NCBI GenBank assembly: GCA_022072445.1
Contig: JAJVHV010000024.1
Span: 62,001 to 126,000, forward strand
Direction: 5' to 3'
Length of the DNA: 64,000 bases
Source: Phycisphaerae bacterium
GTDB lineage: Bacteria > Planctomycetota > Phycisphaerae > UBA1845 > Fen-1342
Shown: positions 47,972 to 56,718 of the stretch, piece after piece
How the letters are laid out: each line of letters begins with the position of its first letter
How positions within the stretch are numbered: position 1 is the stretch's first letter
Program-made: the position numbers and the translations under genes
The notes under the pieces: generated by a model
Databases searched by the model: none
What the model was told of the DNA's origin: nothing
The model's input: the letters and a program-made list of their open reading frames with translations, nothing else

Positions 47972-49114
47972 GTGAGCAACGCCGGTGTTGCGGACGTCTC
48001 GAGCGCGGCGGCCGGCGGAGGGGCGGTGGCGGCGTCGGCTGTGTTGACGCATCACTGGCTGGTTCGGCGGCGGGGCGGCGAGAAAGTGCTTGAAGCACTG
48101 CGCGGCTTTGCGCCGCACGCGCCGCTCTACACGCTCGTCCACGATCGCCGCGCCGACGCCGGCGACTGGCCCGACGTGCGCACCTCGGCGCTGCAACGCC
48201 TGCCCGGCGCGGCGCGGCACTATCCGAAGCTCCTGCCACTCATGCCGTGGGCGGCGCGGCGGATGCATCTGCCGCCGGTCGAGCTGGTGCTCTGCTCCGA
48301 CGCGGCTCTGGCCAAGGCGATGACGGCGCACGCCGACAGCTTTCTCGTCTGCTATTGCCATTCGCCGATGCGCTACGTTTGGGATCTGTCCGACGTCTAC
48401 GAGCAAACGCTGCCGCGCTGGCTGCGCCCGGCCTGGCGAAGCATGATCCCCTGGTTGCGGCGGGTCGACGCACAGGCCGCACAGCGCGTCGACGTGTTTG
48501 TCGCCAATTCACAGCACGTCGCCGAGCGCATTCGCCGCTGTTACGGCCGATCCAGCGTGGTGGTTCATCCGCCGGTCGAACTGCCGACGGCCCCCGCCAG
48601 CGATTCGCGGCGTGAGAGATTTCTCCTGTGCGTTGGATATCACGTCGGCTACAAGCGGCTGGATATCGCGGTCGATGCGTGCGAGCGCTTGGGTCGCGAG
48701 CTGGTCGTGATCGGGGATGGGCCCGATGTGGCGCGGTTTCGGGCGAAGCACCTGCGCTACGTACATTTTCTGGGCTGGACGCCGGACGACGTCATCATCG
48801 ACCACTACCAGCGTGCGGCGGCGCTGCTCTTTGCCGGCGAAGAGGATTTCGGGATCGTGCCCGTCGAGGCGATGGCGCATGGTTGCCCGGTGGTGGCGTA
48901 TGCCGTGGGCGGGGCGCGCGAGACGGTGATTCCGGGCAAGACCGGCGTCTGGTTCGAGCAGCAAAGCGTCGAATGTATGATGGACGCGATCAACCGCTGC
49001 GAGCGACTGCGATTTGATGCGGCGGCGATGCACGCTCACGCCAGTTCGTTTGGAATTGTGCGCTTTCGGCGCGAGATCGCCGCCGTGCTCGCGGAGCGGC
49101 GACGCCGGGCGTAG
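47972..49114 (+). CDS. Family 4 glycosyltransferase
   Basis: Starts at GTG 47972, just after the tsaB stop. The 380-residue GT-B enzyme has a Leu-rich N-terminal domain (LTHHWLVRRRGGEKVLEAL), VANSQHVAERIRRCYG and FLLCVGYHVGYKRLDIAVDA in the nucleotide-binding half. The GT4 motif GEEDFGIVPVEAMAHGCPVVAY follows. It resembles mannosyl transferases of polysaccharide synthesis; sugar and acceptor are unknown. Likely co-transcribed with tsaB only by proximity. Confidence 0.85.
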   Translation: MSNAGVADVSSAAAGGGAVAASAVLTHHWLVRRRGGEKVLEALRGFAPHAPLYTLVHDRRADAGDWPDVRTSALQRLPGAARHYPKLLPLMPWAARRMHLPPVELVLCSDAALAKAMTAHADSFLVCYCHSPMRYVWDLSDVYEQTLPRWLRPAWRSMIPWLRRVDAQAAQRVDVFVANSQHVAERIRRCYGRSSVVVHPPVELPTAPASDSRRERFLLCVGYHVGYKRLDIAVDACERLGRELVVIGDGPDVARFRAKHLRYVHFLGWTPDDVIIDHYQRAAALLFAGEEDFGIVPVEAMAHGCPVVAYAVGGARETVIPGKTGVWFEQQSVECMMDAINRCERLRFDAAAMHAHASSFGIVRFRREIAAVLAERRRRA

Positions 49115-49142
49115 CGCACGCGCTGGTCTCAGGGAAGGTCAG

Positions 49143-50594
49143 ATGATCCAACAGATCGACAATTTCATCGGCGGCGAACTTGTGGCGCCGGCCGGCGGGC
49201 GCTATCTCGACAACTTCGATCCGGCGGTCGGACGCGTCTATTCGGGCGTTGCCGACAGCGACGCGCGCGACGTCGAGCGCGCCGTGGCAGCGGCGCACGC
49301 GGCGTTTGCGAAGTGGTCGGCGACGCCGGCCGATGAGCGCTGCCGCGTGCTGTTCCGCGTCGCCGACATCATCGAGCGCGATCTGGAGAAATTCGCGCTG
49401 GCCGAGTGCGTCGACAACGGCAAGCCGCTGACGCGCGCCCGCACCGCCGAGATTCCCCGCGCCGTCAAGAATTTCCGGTTCTTTGCTACGGCCCTCTTGC
49501 ACGAGCGCAGCGATCTGCACGTCGTCGACCGTGAAGCGCTCAATTACACGCTGCGCCGGCCGCGCGGCGTGTGCGGGCTGATCTCGCCGTGGAACCTGCC
49601 GCTGTACCTGCTGACGTGGAAGGTCGCGCCGGCGCTGGCCGTCGGCAACACCGCGGTGGCCAAGCCGTCGGAAGTCACGCCCATGACCGCCCGGCTGCTG
49701 GCCGACGCGTGCGTCGAAGCCGGGCTGCCGGCGGGCGTGCTGAACATCGTGCATGGCAGCGGCACGCAGGCCGGCGCGGCACTGGTGTCTCATCCCGCGG
49801 TGACGACGATCTCATTCACGGGTGGGACGAAGACGGGGCGGGCGATCGCGGCGGCGGCGGCGCCGATGTTCAAGAAGCTGTCGCTCGAGCTGGGCGGCAA
49901 AAACCCGAATCTGGTGTTCGCCGACGCCGACATGGGCGCGGCGGTCGACGCGAGCGTTCAGGCCGCGTTCGCCAACCAGGGGCAGATCTGCCTGTGCGGC
50001 TCGCGGGTTTACGTCGAGCGGCCGGCGTATGACGAATTCGTGGCCCGCTTCGTCGAGCAGACGCGGCGGCTGCGCGTCGGAGACCCGCTTGATCCTGCCA
50101 CGCAGCAGGGAGCCATGGTGTCGCGGGTCCAGCTTGAGAAGACACGCGAGTACGTCGAGTTGGCGCGGCGCGAAGGCGGACGCGTGCTGAGCGGTGGCGG
50201 ACCGCCCGTCGAGTTGCCGACGCGCTGCCGCGATGGCTACTTCCACCAGCCGACGGTGATCGTCGATCTCCCGCCGGAATGCCGCGTGAACCAGGAGGAG
50301 ATCTTCGGCCCGGTGGTGACGATCGCGCCATTTGAAAACGAAGCCGACGCGATCAAGTTGGCCAACGGCACGGAATTCGGGCTGTCGGCGAGTGTGTTCA
50401 CGCGGGACGTGAACCGCGCGCACCGCGTCGCCGACGCCATCCAGGCCGGAACCGTCTGGGTGAACTGCTGGCTGCTGCGCGACCTGCGCGTGCCGTTCGG
50501 CGGGATGAAGCAGAGCGGCGTGGGGCGCGAAGGCGGCGACGAGGCGCTGCGCTTTTTCAGCGAGACGAAGAACGTGTGCGTGAAGGTTGGGTGA
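49143..50594 (+). CDS. ALDH8A1/2-hydroxymuconate-semialdehyde-type aldehyde dehydrogenase
   Basis: Start at ATG 49143. The 483-residue NAD-dependent enzyme has catalytic C283 in NQGQICLCGSR and E249 in LSLELGGKNP, with SPWNLPLYLLTWKVAPALA upstream. The double-Cys phrase ICLCGSR and the following VYVERPAYDEF resemble 2-aminomuconate and 2-hydroxymuconate semialdehyde dehydrogenases (ALDH8A1), which act in aromatic ring cleavage or the kynurenine path. No ring-cleavage gene is nearby. It sits 28 nt after the glycosyltransferase gene in the same direction. Confidence 0.85.
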   Translation: MIQQIDNFIGGELVAPAGGRYLDNFDPAVGRVYSGVADSDARDVERAVAAAHAAFAKWSATPADERCRVLFRVADIIERDLEKFALAECVDNGKPLTRARTAEIPRAVKNFRFFATALLHERSDLHVVDREALNYTLRRPRGVCGLISPWNLPLYLLTWKVAPALAVGNTAVAKPSEVTPMTARLLADACVEAGLPAGVLNIVHGSGTQAGAALVSHPAVTTISFTGGTKTGRAIAAAAAPMFKKLSLELGGKNPNLVFADADMGAAVDASVQAAFANQGQICLCGSRVYVERPAYDEFVARFVEQTRRLRVGDPLDPATQQGAMVSRVQLEKTREYVELARREGGRVLSGGGPPVELPTRCRDGYFHQPTVIVDLPPECRVNQEEIFGPVVTIAPFENEADAIKLANGTEFGLSASVFTRDVNRAHRVADAIQAGTVWVNCWLLRDLRVPFGGMKQSGVGREGGDEALRFFSETKNVCVKVG

Positions 50595-50624
50595 GGAGTG
50601 ATCGCCCTGCCGCCATGCCGGTAG

Positions 50625-50830
50625 GGCAGGTCGCCGCCGTCGGCGACCTGCCAGTGCGGGCTCCTATCCGGTGTGGCACAGGCTATTAGCCTGTGTGCCT
50701 GTGTGCCTGTGTGGCACAGGCTATCAGCCTGTGTGCCTGTGTGGCACAGGCTATCAGCCTGCGTGCCGTGTGGCACAGGCTATCAGCCTGTGTGCCTGTG
50801 TGGGCAGGTCGCCGCCATTGGCGACCTGCC
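50625..50830. repeat. Hairpin-flanked tandem array
   Basis: Four copies of a 29-38 nt unit starting GTGTGGCACAGGCTAT (50671, 50709, 50739, 50768). Each forms a hairpin GGCACAGGCT-ATC-AGCCTGTG; copy one reads ATT. The array is bracketed by two copies of a hairpin with arms GGCAGGTCGCC and GGCGACCTGCC (50625-50652, 50803-50830), also present at 42421. Between 50831 and 51016 I see no gene. Confidence 0.85.
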
Positions 50831-51016
50831 GTACCGTAGGAACGCGTCGCTACTTCGGAGGAACACGCGGGCGCCAAGATTTCGTGAAGTTCAGGCGTTC
50901 ACCTTCATTCCAAGTGCGCCTCGAGCGTGCGGCGTAGTGCGGCGGCGATATCATGTCGGCGCCGACCCCGACAGGCGTCATGTCATCCCGGCGGGGCCAC
51001 CAGAAGGGAGATCATC

Positions 51017-52654
51017 ATGAGAGCGAAGGTCGATACTGCCGCGCTGAACGTGCGGGCTTACGCCGGTACGCACGTCGTCAGCATTGGTCTGAACATGCCG
51101 CAGGCCGCGACCGCCGGTCTGCTCGGGTTTGCGATCCGGCGCAGGGATCCGGTCGAAGATGAGGAGTATTGGCTTTCGGGTTTCAAGACGTTTGAATCGG
51201 TCTATCCCAACCCGCCGCCAGGAGCGCTGGTCAGCTCGCGCGATTATCCGGTGCAGAGCTTTCTGTGGGCCGACTACACGGCCAAGCCGAATCGGAAGTA
51301 CACGTATTTCATCGTGCCGATGCGCGGCAAGCCGAGGAACCTGAAGCCGGACGCCGAAGTGCCGATCGAGGTGACGACCGAGAGCGAGGACAAGGGCGAG
51401 CACGCGATTCACTTCAATCGCGGGGCCGCCGGCAGCCAGGCGTATGCGCGGAAGTTCGGCGTCCGGAAACCCAAGGACGTCGGCCCCGACGCGTTCAAGT
51501 GGCTCTCGCGCGGGCTGGAGGAGGCCATCCTGCGTTTCATCGCGCAGGCCAACGGGCCGCAGTTCGGGCTGCGCGTCGCGGCCTATGAGTTCTCGCACAT
51601 GCCGGTGCTCAAGGCGCTCAAGCAGGCGGCGCAGAGCGGCGCCGACGTGAAGATCGTCTATGACGCCAAGACCGGCGCCGGCAAGCCGGCGAAGTCGAAC
51701 CTGGCCGCGATCAAGAAGGCGAAGATCGCCTCGCTGGTGACGCCGCGGACGGAGAATCCGTCGTACATCTCGCACAACAAGTTCATCGTGCTGCTCAAGA
51801 ACGGGCAGCCGATCGAGGTCTTCACCGGCTCGACCAATTTCACGCAGGGCGGCATCTTCGGCCATTCGAACGTCGGGCACATCGTGCGCCGGCCGACCGT
51901 CGCGCAAGCCTACCTCGATTACTGGACGCGCCTCGCCGCCGATCCCGCGGCCGGCGCGCTGCGCGCCGGCAATCTCGCCGCCACGCCCGATCCGCAGGCC
52001 GCGCCGCCGCCCAACAGCATCACCAGCTATTTCAGCCCGCGACCCGACCTGACGCTGCTCGACTGGTATGCCACGCGGATGAACGCGGCGAGTGATTCCG
52101 TATGCCTGACGGCGGCGTTCGGCGTGAACAAGAAGCTCGCGGGTGTGCTGGGGCAGGCGGGCTCGCCTTTCCTGGGATACGTGCTGCTCGAAAAACCCGG
52201 CGAGACCTTCAAGCAGTTCGCCAGCGACCGCGACATCAGCGTCGCGGTGGGGGCGTTCCTCAAGGACGACCTGGTCTACCGCTGGCTGCGCGAGATCGAC
52301 CCTGGCCTGAACAGGCACGTGCGCTACATTCACACCAAGTACATGCTGCTCGACCCGACCAGCGACGATCCGGTCGTCATCTCCGGCTCGGCCAACTTCA
52401 GCGACGCCTCGACCAAGAACAACGACGAGAACATGCTCGTGATCCGCGGCGACACGCGCGTCGCCGACGTGTACCTGGGCGAATTCATGCGGCTGTTCAA
52501 CCACTTCGCCTTCCGCCAGCACGAAGATCGCCTGCGCGCCGCGCCCGCCTCAAAGGCCCGCCAGGCGGCGTATCTCAAGGAAGACGCCTCGTGGACGGCC
52601 AAGCACTACGTGCCCGGCTCGAAAGCCGCACGCCAGCGCGAACTGTTCGCGTAG
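51017..52654 (+). CDS. Phospholipase D-like phosphodiesterase with two HKD motifs
   Basis: Start at ATG 51017 with GGGAG upstream. The 545-residue protein has a beta-rich N-terminal domain (1 to about 110), a first HKD-type site ISHNKFIVLLKNGQPIEVFTGSTNF and a second IHTKYMLLDPTSDDPVVISGSANFS, as in PLD-family nucleases and lipases. The absence of a signal peptide points to a cytoplasmic or self-exported enzyme. It may hydrolyse nucleic acid or phospholipid; the sequence does not choose between them. Confidence 0.82.
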   Translation: MRAKVDTAALNVRAYAGTHVVSIGLNMPQAATAGLLGFAIRRRDPVEDEEYWLSGFKTFESVYPNPPPGALVSSRDYPVQSFLWADYTAKPNRKYTYFIVPMRGKPRNLKPDAEVPIEVTTESEDKGEHAIHFNRGAAGSQAYARKFGVRKPKDVGPDAFKWLSRGLEEAILRFIAQANGPQFGLRVAAYEFSHMPVLKALKQAAQSGADVKIVYDAKTGAGKPAKSNLAAIKKAKIASLVTPRTENPSYISHNKFIVLLKNGQPIEVFTGSTNFTQGGIFGHSNVGHIVRRPTVAQAYLDYWTRLAADPAAGALRAGNLAATPDPQAAPPPNSITSYFSPRPDLTLLDWYATRMNAASDSVCLTAAFGVNKKLAGVLGQAGSPFLGYVLLEKPGETFKQFASDRDISVAVGAFLKDDLVYRWLREIDPGLNRHVRYIHTKYMLLDPTSDDPVVISGSANFSDASTKNNDENMLVIRGDTRVADVYLGEFMRLFNHFAFRQHEDRLRAAPASKARQAAYLKEDASWTAKHYVPGSKAARQRELFA

Positions 52655-52856
52655 CGCGCGGTGCCGGCGTGGCACTGGGTGCCGCGGGTGCACGGGGGGC
52701 CCGACCAGGATCCCGCGTCGGCAGCGCGAGGCCGAATGGATACGTGGAACGGCTTCTTCCCCCCCGGAGAGCACCGGGGGAAGAGTTGAAATTCACGGCG
52801 CGCGCCGTGACAGGGAGCGCTTTGTCATGGATACCCAACTTACCACGCCGGATCGG

Positions 52857-53315
52857 CTATACGGCGAGAGAAACCCGTGGCGTGCCCGAAGCACGCCAGT
52901 GGCAGAGAGCGCGTGGCACAAGCAGCAGCGCGAGCAAGCCGCCGTTGCGGGCGATCGCCATGCCGATGGTCGTTTCAATCCCCGGTGTGCATCCGCAGGT
53001 CATGCCCCAGCCGACCCGCAGCGCGACGAGAGTCAGCACCATCGAGAACGCGAGCAGCGCCAGCGCCGTCGCGAGGAAGGACGCGCCCCGCCGCCAGTCG
53101 CTCACGACCCACGCGCCGAGCGCGATCTCCACGTACGGAAGCGATGACGCGACGGCGATCAGGACACTGGAGTCAGACACGCCCGTCAGGAACAGCAGGT
53201 GCTGGACGCCGCCGTCCGAGCCCGCGATCAACTTCGACATGCCGGCGAAAATGAAGAAGAAGGCGACCGCACTATCGGCCGCCCTGCGCAGGGAGCTGGC
53301 GCTGACGCCCTTCAC
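52857..53315 (-). CDS. MauE/DoxX-like membrane protein
   Basis: I set the start at a GTG ending at 53315 because it overlaps the upstream TGA (GTGA); an ATG at 53342 is the alternative. The 152-residue product has four transmembrane helices (AVAFFFIFAGMSKLIA, LPYVEIALGAWVV, FLATALALLAFSMVLTLVALRV, GGLLALLLVPRAL) and the loop GMTCGCTPGIETTIGMAIARN typical of MauE-like redox-associated proteins. Such proteins often support disulfide or quinoprotein maturation. It is co-translated with the 340-residue secreted protein. Confidence 0.75.
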   Translation of the reverse strand: MKGVSASSLRRAADSAVAFFFIFAGMSKLIAGSDGGVQHLLFLTGVSDSSVLIAVASSLPYVEIALGAWVVSDWRRGASFLATALALLAFSMVLTLVALRVGWGMTCGCTPGIETTIGMAIARNGGLLALLLVPRALCHWRASGTPRVSLAV

Positions 53316-54334
53316 GCGGCCTGCTTCCGGCGTTGGATCCATCGGCCAGCCAGGACCGCGAAGATCAGTCCAGCCGACGCCGCACTGGCGCCGAGCATGC
53401 TCGACCGCTGTGCGGGACTGTCAGGGCGCGCTGGATGAATGACGTGGACCGGCACCAGTTTTCCGTCCTCCCCGGCAGAGAAGGCGCGTGACTTCCCGTT
53501 CTTGTCGAGCGTGCGATGATCGGTCACGAGCGTACCTCGCGCGAACTGGAGCGTGAACGCGCTTTGGGGAGGCCGCTTGAGTGAGGCGGACACGGTCCGC
53601 ATCGTCGCGCGCCGCACGGCGCGCGCGTCGCTGTCGGATTCGAACTTGGCCACGCTGGGGAACCAATGCCCGTCGGGCTGCCTCTCATACTCGACCGTGA
53701 AGCGCGTGTTGCATTCCTCACACGACCAGCCGGTCGCGAGGTAGCTATCGTCGCGATTCTCCACGCGAACCGAGACCCGCTTCTCGGGTGCTTCCGGCAG
53801 CGCATACCGCAGCTCGATCACGTGCGGGCTGAGGCGCGTCGCTTCGAACTTGGCGCCAGCACGCTCGAGTTCTGCAAAGTCCCGGCGTGTGCCGGGGCGA
53901 AGAAAGTCGAGCGGAACAAACACAGCGGGAACGTCATGGCCCGCCGCGGACAGGATACCTTGGTGCGTCGCAGGAAAAGACTCGACGATTCCATCCGACG
54001 TTGACACAATCACCTGGTCCTGAAAGCCGTGCAGCTCGGCCCAATGCGGCGTGTCGAAGAATCGCCGCTCCATCCGCTCCGACTCGCCGGATCGGAACCA
54101 CTTGTACTTGGCAGTAAACTCCTCCGCCGTCTTCAGAACGAAGCTCAGCTCGAACTCGGCCGTCACGGCGTTCATGATCTCCTGCTGCGTGGCGACGCGC
54201 CGAACGACCTCGATGGCCTCGCTCTCAGAAAGCCGCTCTGGACCGCGGCTGTCGATCTGGCCGATTGAGGTTGATGCGAACCCGCTTGCCAGAAGCGGGG
54301 CGCAGAATGGGATAAGGGTGGAAACCGCGCGCAT
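53312..54334 (-). CDS. Secreted or tail-anchored protein of unknown function
   Basis: AGGAG lies 7 nt before the ATG. The 340-residue product has a signal peptide (1 to about 25), a beta-rich middle (TAEFELSFVLKTAEEFTAKYKWFRSGESERMERRF, SCEECNTRFTVEYERQPDGHWFPSVAKFESDS) and a C-terminal hydrophobic helix (ASAASAGLIFAVLAGRW) followed by RRKQAA, so it may be anchored at its C-terminus. The fold looks like a lipoprotein-carrier (LolA/LppX-like) domain. The CEEC motif might be redox-active, fitting its coupling to a MauE-like protein. Confidence 0.6.
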   Translation of the reverse strand: MRAVSTLIPFCAPLLASGFASTSIGQIDSRGPERLSESEAIEVVRRVATQQEIMNAVTAEFELSFVLKTAEEFTAKYKWFRSGESERMERRFFDTPHWAELHGFQDQVIVSTSDGIVESFPATHQGILSAAGHDVPAVFVPLDFLRPGTRRDFAELERAGAKFEATRLSPHVIELRYALPEAPEKRVSVRVENRDDSYLATGWSCEECNTRFTVEYERQPDGHWFPSVAKFESDSDARAVRRATMRTVSASLKRPPQSAFTLQFARGTLVTDHRTLDKNGKSRAFSAGEDGKLVPVHVIHPARPDSPAQRSSMLGASAASAGLIFAVLAGRWIQRRKQAA

Positions 54335-54349
54335 GTTGGATCTCCTGTT

Positions 54350-54537
54350 TCACTGCGGCAGGTTACACCCATCCGTCTGGGTGTAGAAGATGTTACAGAA
54401 GTTGTTGCAAACGGTGTCTTTGTAGTACGTTTCGCGGAAGCAATTCTTCAATTCCTGATCGCAGTTCTCACCCTCTGCGGTAATGCAGGCCCTGTACGAA
54501 ATGTTCTCACCTTTCTTCGAGTGCGAGACGCACGGGT
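54350..54537 (-). pseudogene. Cysteine-rich C-terminal reading frame lacking a start
   Basis: Ending at TGA 54350-54352, the frame reads CVSHSKKGENISYRACITAE, then GENCDQELKNCFRETYYKD and TVCNNFCNIFYTQTDGCNLPQ: seven Cys in about 60 residues, AT-richer than the surroundings. No ATG, GTG or plausible TTG start is found upstream; the frame runs into a dispersed hairpin at 54538-54569. It is 15 nt upstream of the 340-residue gene. It may be the end of a small Cys-rich exported protein whose start was displaced by the repeat. Confidence 0.45.
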
Positions 54538-54569
54538 GCCCTGCCGACGGCCGTTCGCGTCGGCAGGGC
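54538..54569. repeat. Dispersed hairpin, inverted copy of the 24.6-kb element
   Basis: Arms GCCCTGCCGAC and GTCGGCAGGGC around GGCCGTTCGC, one base different from the reverse complement of the hairpin in the 24600-24806 tandem copies. It abuts the broken Cys-rich frame. Confidence 0.8.
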
Positions 54570-54605
54570 GGGATGAGGATCGCCCGACGACGCGGATGTC
54601 GCCGT

Positions 54606-55169
54606 TCAGCTCGCCGCCGGCCAGAGCCACGCGAACGTCGCGCCGGTGACCAGGCCGTAGACCACGCCGTCGAAGATGAACTTGAACGTCGAGCCCCACG
54701 GCGCGCCTTTCCAGATCGAGTCTTGGAAAGGGCCCATGGCGTAGGCCAGGATGCCGGCGGTTCCGGCCACTTGAAACACCTTCATATACGCCGCCCCAGG
54801 GCCCAGCGCGTGCCAGCCCACGTAGCCGACCAGGGCGCTGACCAGCAGCGAGAGGCCGAACCACTGCATCAGACTGACGTTCATGTTGAACCCACCCGGC
54901 GGCACGACCGTCATGAAGCCAACCGGCCCGCGCTGCACTTTCGCGGTCATCTCGGGCGTGCACATGTCCTTCATCGACGTGGCGCCGGGAAACATGTACA
55001 TGCCCGGCTCGACGCCGCCGGCACGCATCGCGTCGAGCACGGCGTCTTCGCCCTTCATTTTCTTGCAGTCGCCTTTGTGAATCGGCAGGGCCATGTGAAT
55101 GATCGAGCTGACGATGAAGACGAAAACGGCAGAGAGGATGATCGGAAGCCAGAGGGCGGTGAGAGACAT
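54606..55169 (-). CDS. Integral membrane protein of unknown function
   Basis: Start at the ATG ending at 55169, with GGAG 8 nt upstream. The 187-residue protein has an N-terminal transmembrane helix (LWLPIILSAVFVFIVSSIIHMALP), a polar segment with HKGDCKKMKGEDAVLDAMRAGGV, and three further helices (WFGLSLLVSALVGYVGWHAL, AGTAGILAYAMGPFQ, FIFDGVVYGLVTGATFAWLW). No enzymatic motif is seen. I have seen this type only as hypothetical proteins. It is divergent from the isomerase gene at 55430. Confidence 0.7.
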   Translation of the reverse strand: MSLTALWLPIILSAVFVFIVSSIIHMALPIHKGDCKKMKGEDAVLDAMRAGGVEPGMYMFPGATSMKDMCTPEMTAKVQRGPVGFMTVVPPGGFNMNVSLMQWFGLSLLVSALVGYVGWHALGPGAAYMKVFQVAGTAGILAYAMGPFQDSIWKGAPWGSTFKFIFDGVVYGLVTGATFAWLWPAAS

Positions 55170-55429
55170 GTGCGGTTCTCCGGTGATCTGATGCCGGGCG
55201 CTGCCGGCGCGGCCCGTCGCGCCGGCCCCCGGACGGGCGACAGAATACCCGCGAACGCGGCAGCGGGCGAGCCGCAACGGAGCCGCCGGATGCCGCCAGA
55301 TCGGCGCCGCCCGATTGCGCTGAGCGCCGTGCACGGGCCAGCCGGCGGCGGCTGGCCCGGGCGGCGGCTTCAAGATAGATTCTCGATTGCGGGGCCGAGT
55401 GGACGAACGCGGTCTCTGGGAGAAAGCCG

Positions 55430-56398
55430 ATGAAACTAGGCGTGATGGCCGCCGGTCTGGGCGGCATGGGCTGGGACAAGGCGCTGGACTACTGCCAGCA
55501 GGTGGGGCTCGACGCGATCGAGCTGCCAGTCGGTGCGTACCCCGGCCGGCCGTTTTTCGACCCCGCCGAGGTGCTGAAGGACAAGGCGGCACAGAAGAAG
55601 ATCGTCGATGACTGCAAGAAGCGCGGGCTGAAGATCATGGGATTGGCGGTGCACGGCAATCCCGTCAGCCCCAACCCCGAAACGGCGAGCCAGCACAACA
55701 AGGAGCACGACGTCGCCGTCCGGCTCGCGCCGAAGCTCGGCACCGACGTGGTCATCAATTTCAGCGGCTGCCCGGGCGGCAGCAGCAAGGACAAGCAGCC
55801 GAACTGGGTCACCTGCGCCTGGCCGCCGGAGTATGGCGAGATTCTCAAGTATCAGTGGGACGACGTGCTGATTCCGTATTGGAGCAAAAAGAACAAGGAG
55901 GCGGCCGACGAAGGCGTGAAGATCGCGTTCGAGGCGCACCCGGGCTTCTGCGTCTACAACCCCGAGACGATCCTGAAGCTGCGCAAGGCGGGCGGCAAGC
56001 AGCTTGGCGCGAACCTCGACCCGTCGCACTTCTTCTGGCAGGGCATCGATCCGGTCGAGGCGGCCCGCGCGCTGGGCGACGCCAAGTGCATCTACCACGT
56101 GCACGGCAAGGACTGCGGCATCGACCCGGCCAACATGCGCACCAACGGCGGGCTGGACACCAAGAGCTACGGCGACCTGGACAACCGCTCGTGGGTCTTC
56201 CGCACCTGCGGCTACGGGCACGGCGACGAGTTCTGGAAGCCGTTTGTGAGCATGCTGCGCTGCAAGGGGTACGACGGCGTGATTTCGATCGAGCATGAGG
56301 ACAGCTACATGAGCGTGCAGGAGGGGTTCGAGAAGGCGGTGAAGTACCTGCGCGGCGTGATGATCCAGGAGAAGGCGGGGGGGGCGTGGTGGTTCTAG
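55430..56398 (+). CDS. Sugar phosphate isomerase/epimerase-like TIM barrel
   Basis: A 322-residue xylose-isomerase-like (AP endonuclease 2 family) protein. Metal-binding residues are expected in VKIAFEAHPGF (Glu), GANLDPSHFFW (Asp, His), YHVHGKD (His) and GVISIEHED (Glu). The WDKALDYCQQVGLDAIELPVG N-terminus is typical. It probably isomerises or epimerises a sugar or sugar acid, or acts in inositol catabolism; the substrate is not predictable. It starts 260 nt from the divergent membrane protein gene. Confidence 0.82.
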   Translation: MKLGVMAAGLGGMGWDKALDYCQQVGLDAIELPVGAYPGRPFFDPAEVLKDKAAQKKIVDDCKKRGLKIMGLAVHGNPVSPNPETASQHNKEHDVAVRLAPKLGTDVVINFSGCPGGSSKDKQPNWVTCAWPPEYGEILKYQWDDVLIPYWSKKNKEAADEGVKIAFEAHPGFCVYNPETILKLRKAGGKQLGANLDPSHFFWQGIDPVEAARALGDAKCIYHVHGKDCGIDPANMRTNGGLDTKSYGDLDNRSWVFRTCGYGHGDEFWKPFVSMLRCKGYDGVISIEHEDSYMSVQEGFEKAVKYLRGVMIQEKAGGAWWF

Positions 56399-56718
56399 GG
56401 AGACCGACGGGCTTCGGCTCACCCTGAACCGGATTTTCGCCCTCGGCAGTTAACACGCGCCGCGGGTCGAGTGATTTCTCGACTTCACGACGTAGACTTA
56501 TCGCCTTGATGCCAAAACGGATGGAACGAATGCCGAGCGGTACCCCGGCCGATCGGCGGGCCGCTCCGCACAGGCTTTGGCGCCGGCGACGTTGAGAGGC
56601 CACCACGCGCGTGGCAGGTTCGGCCGCCGCCCCGCACTCGCGTGCGGGGTTCGGTTGGGCGCTCTTAGCTCGATGGGCCGAAATCTGCTATCCTGTGGTG
56701 ATCGGGAGGCGTGATGTC
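56399..56718. other. Intergenic region (320 bp) with no supported gene
   Basis: Contains a moderately AT-rich stretch (about 56470-56520), and a TATCCT hexamer at 56689 that could be a -10 for the next gene. A short minus-strand frame here has a vague flavoprotein-like phrase (REVEKSLDPRRVLTAEGENP) but no start-to-stop structure I trust. Confidence 0.35.

Noticed and set aside
56399-56606. Minus-strand FAD-oxidase C-terminal fragment
   Set aside because: The vague match (KSLDPRRVL) is too short and lacks flanking family sequence.
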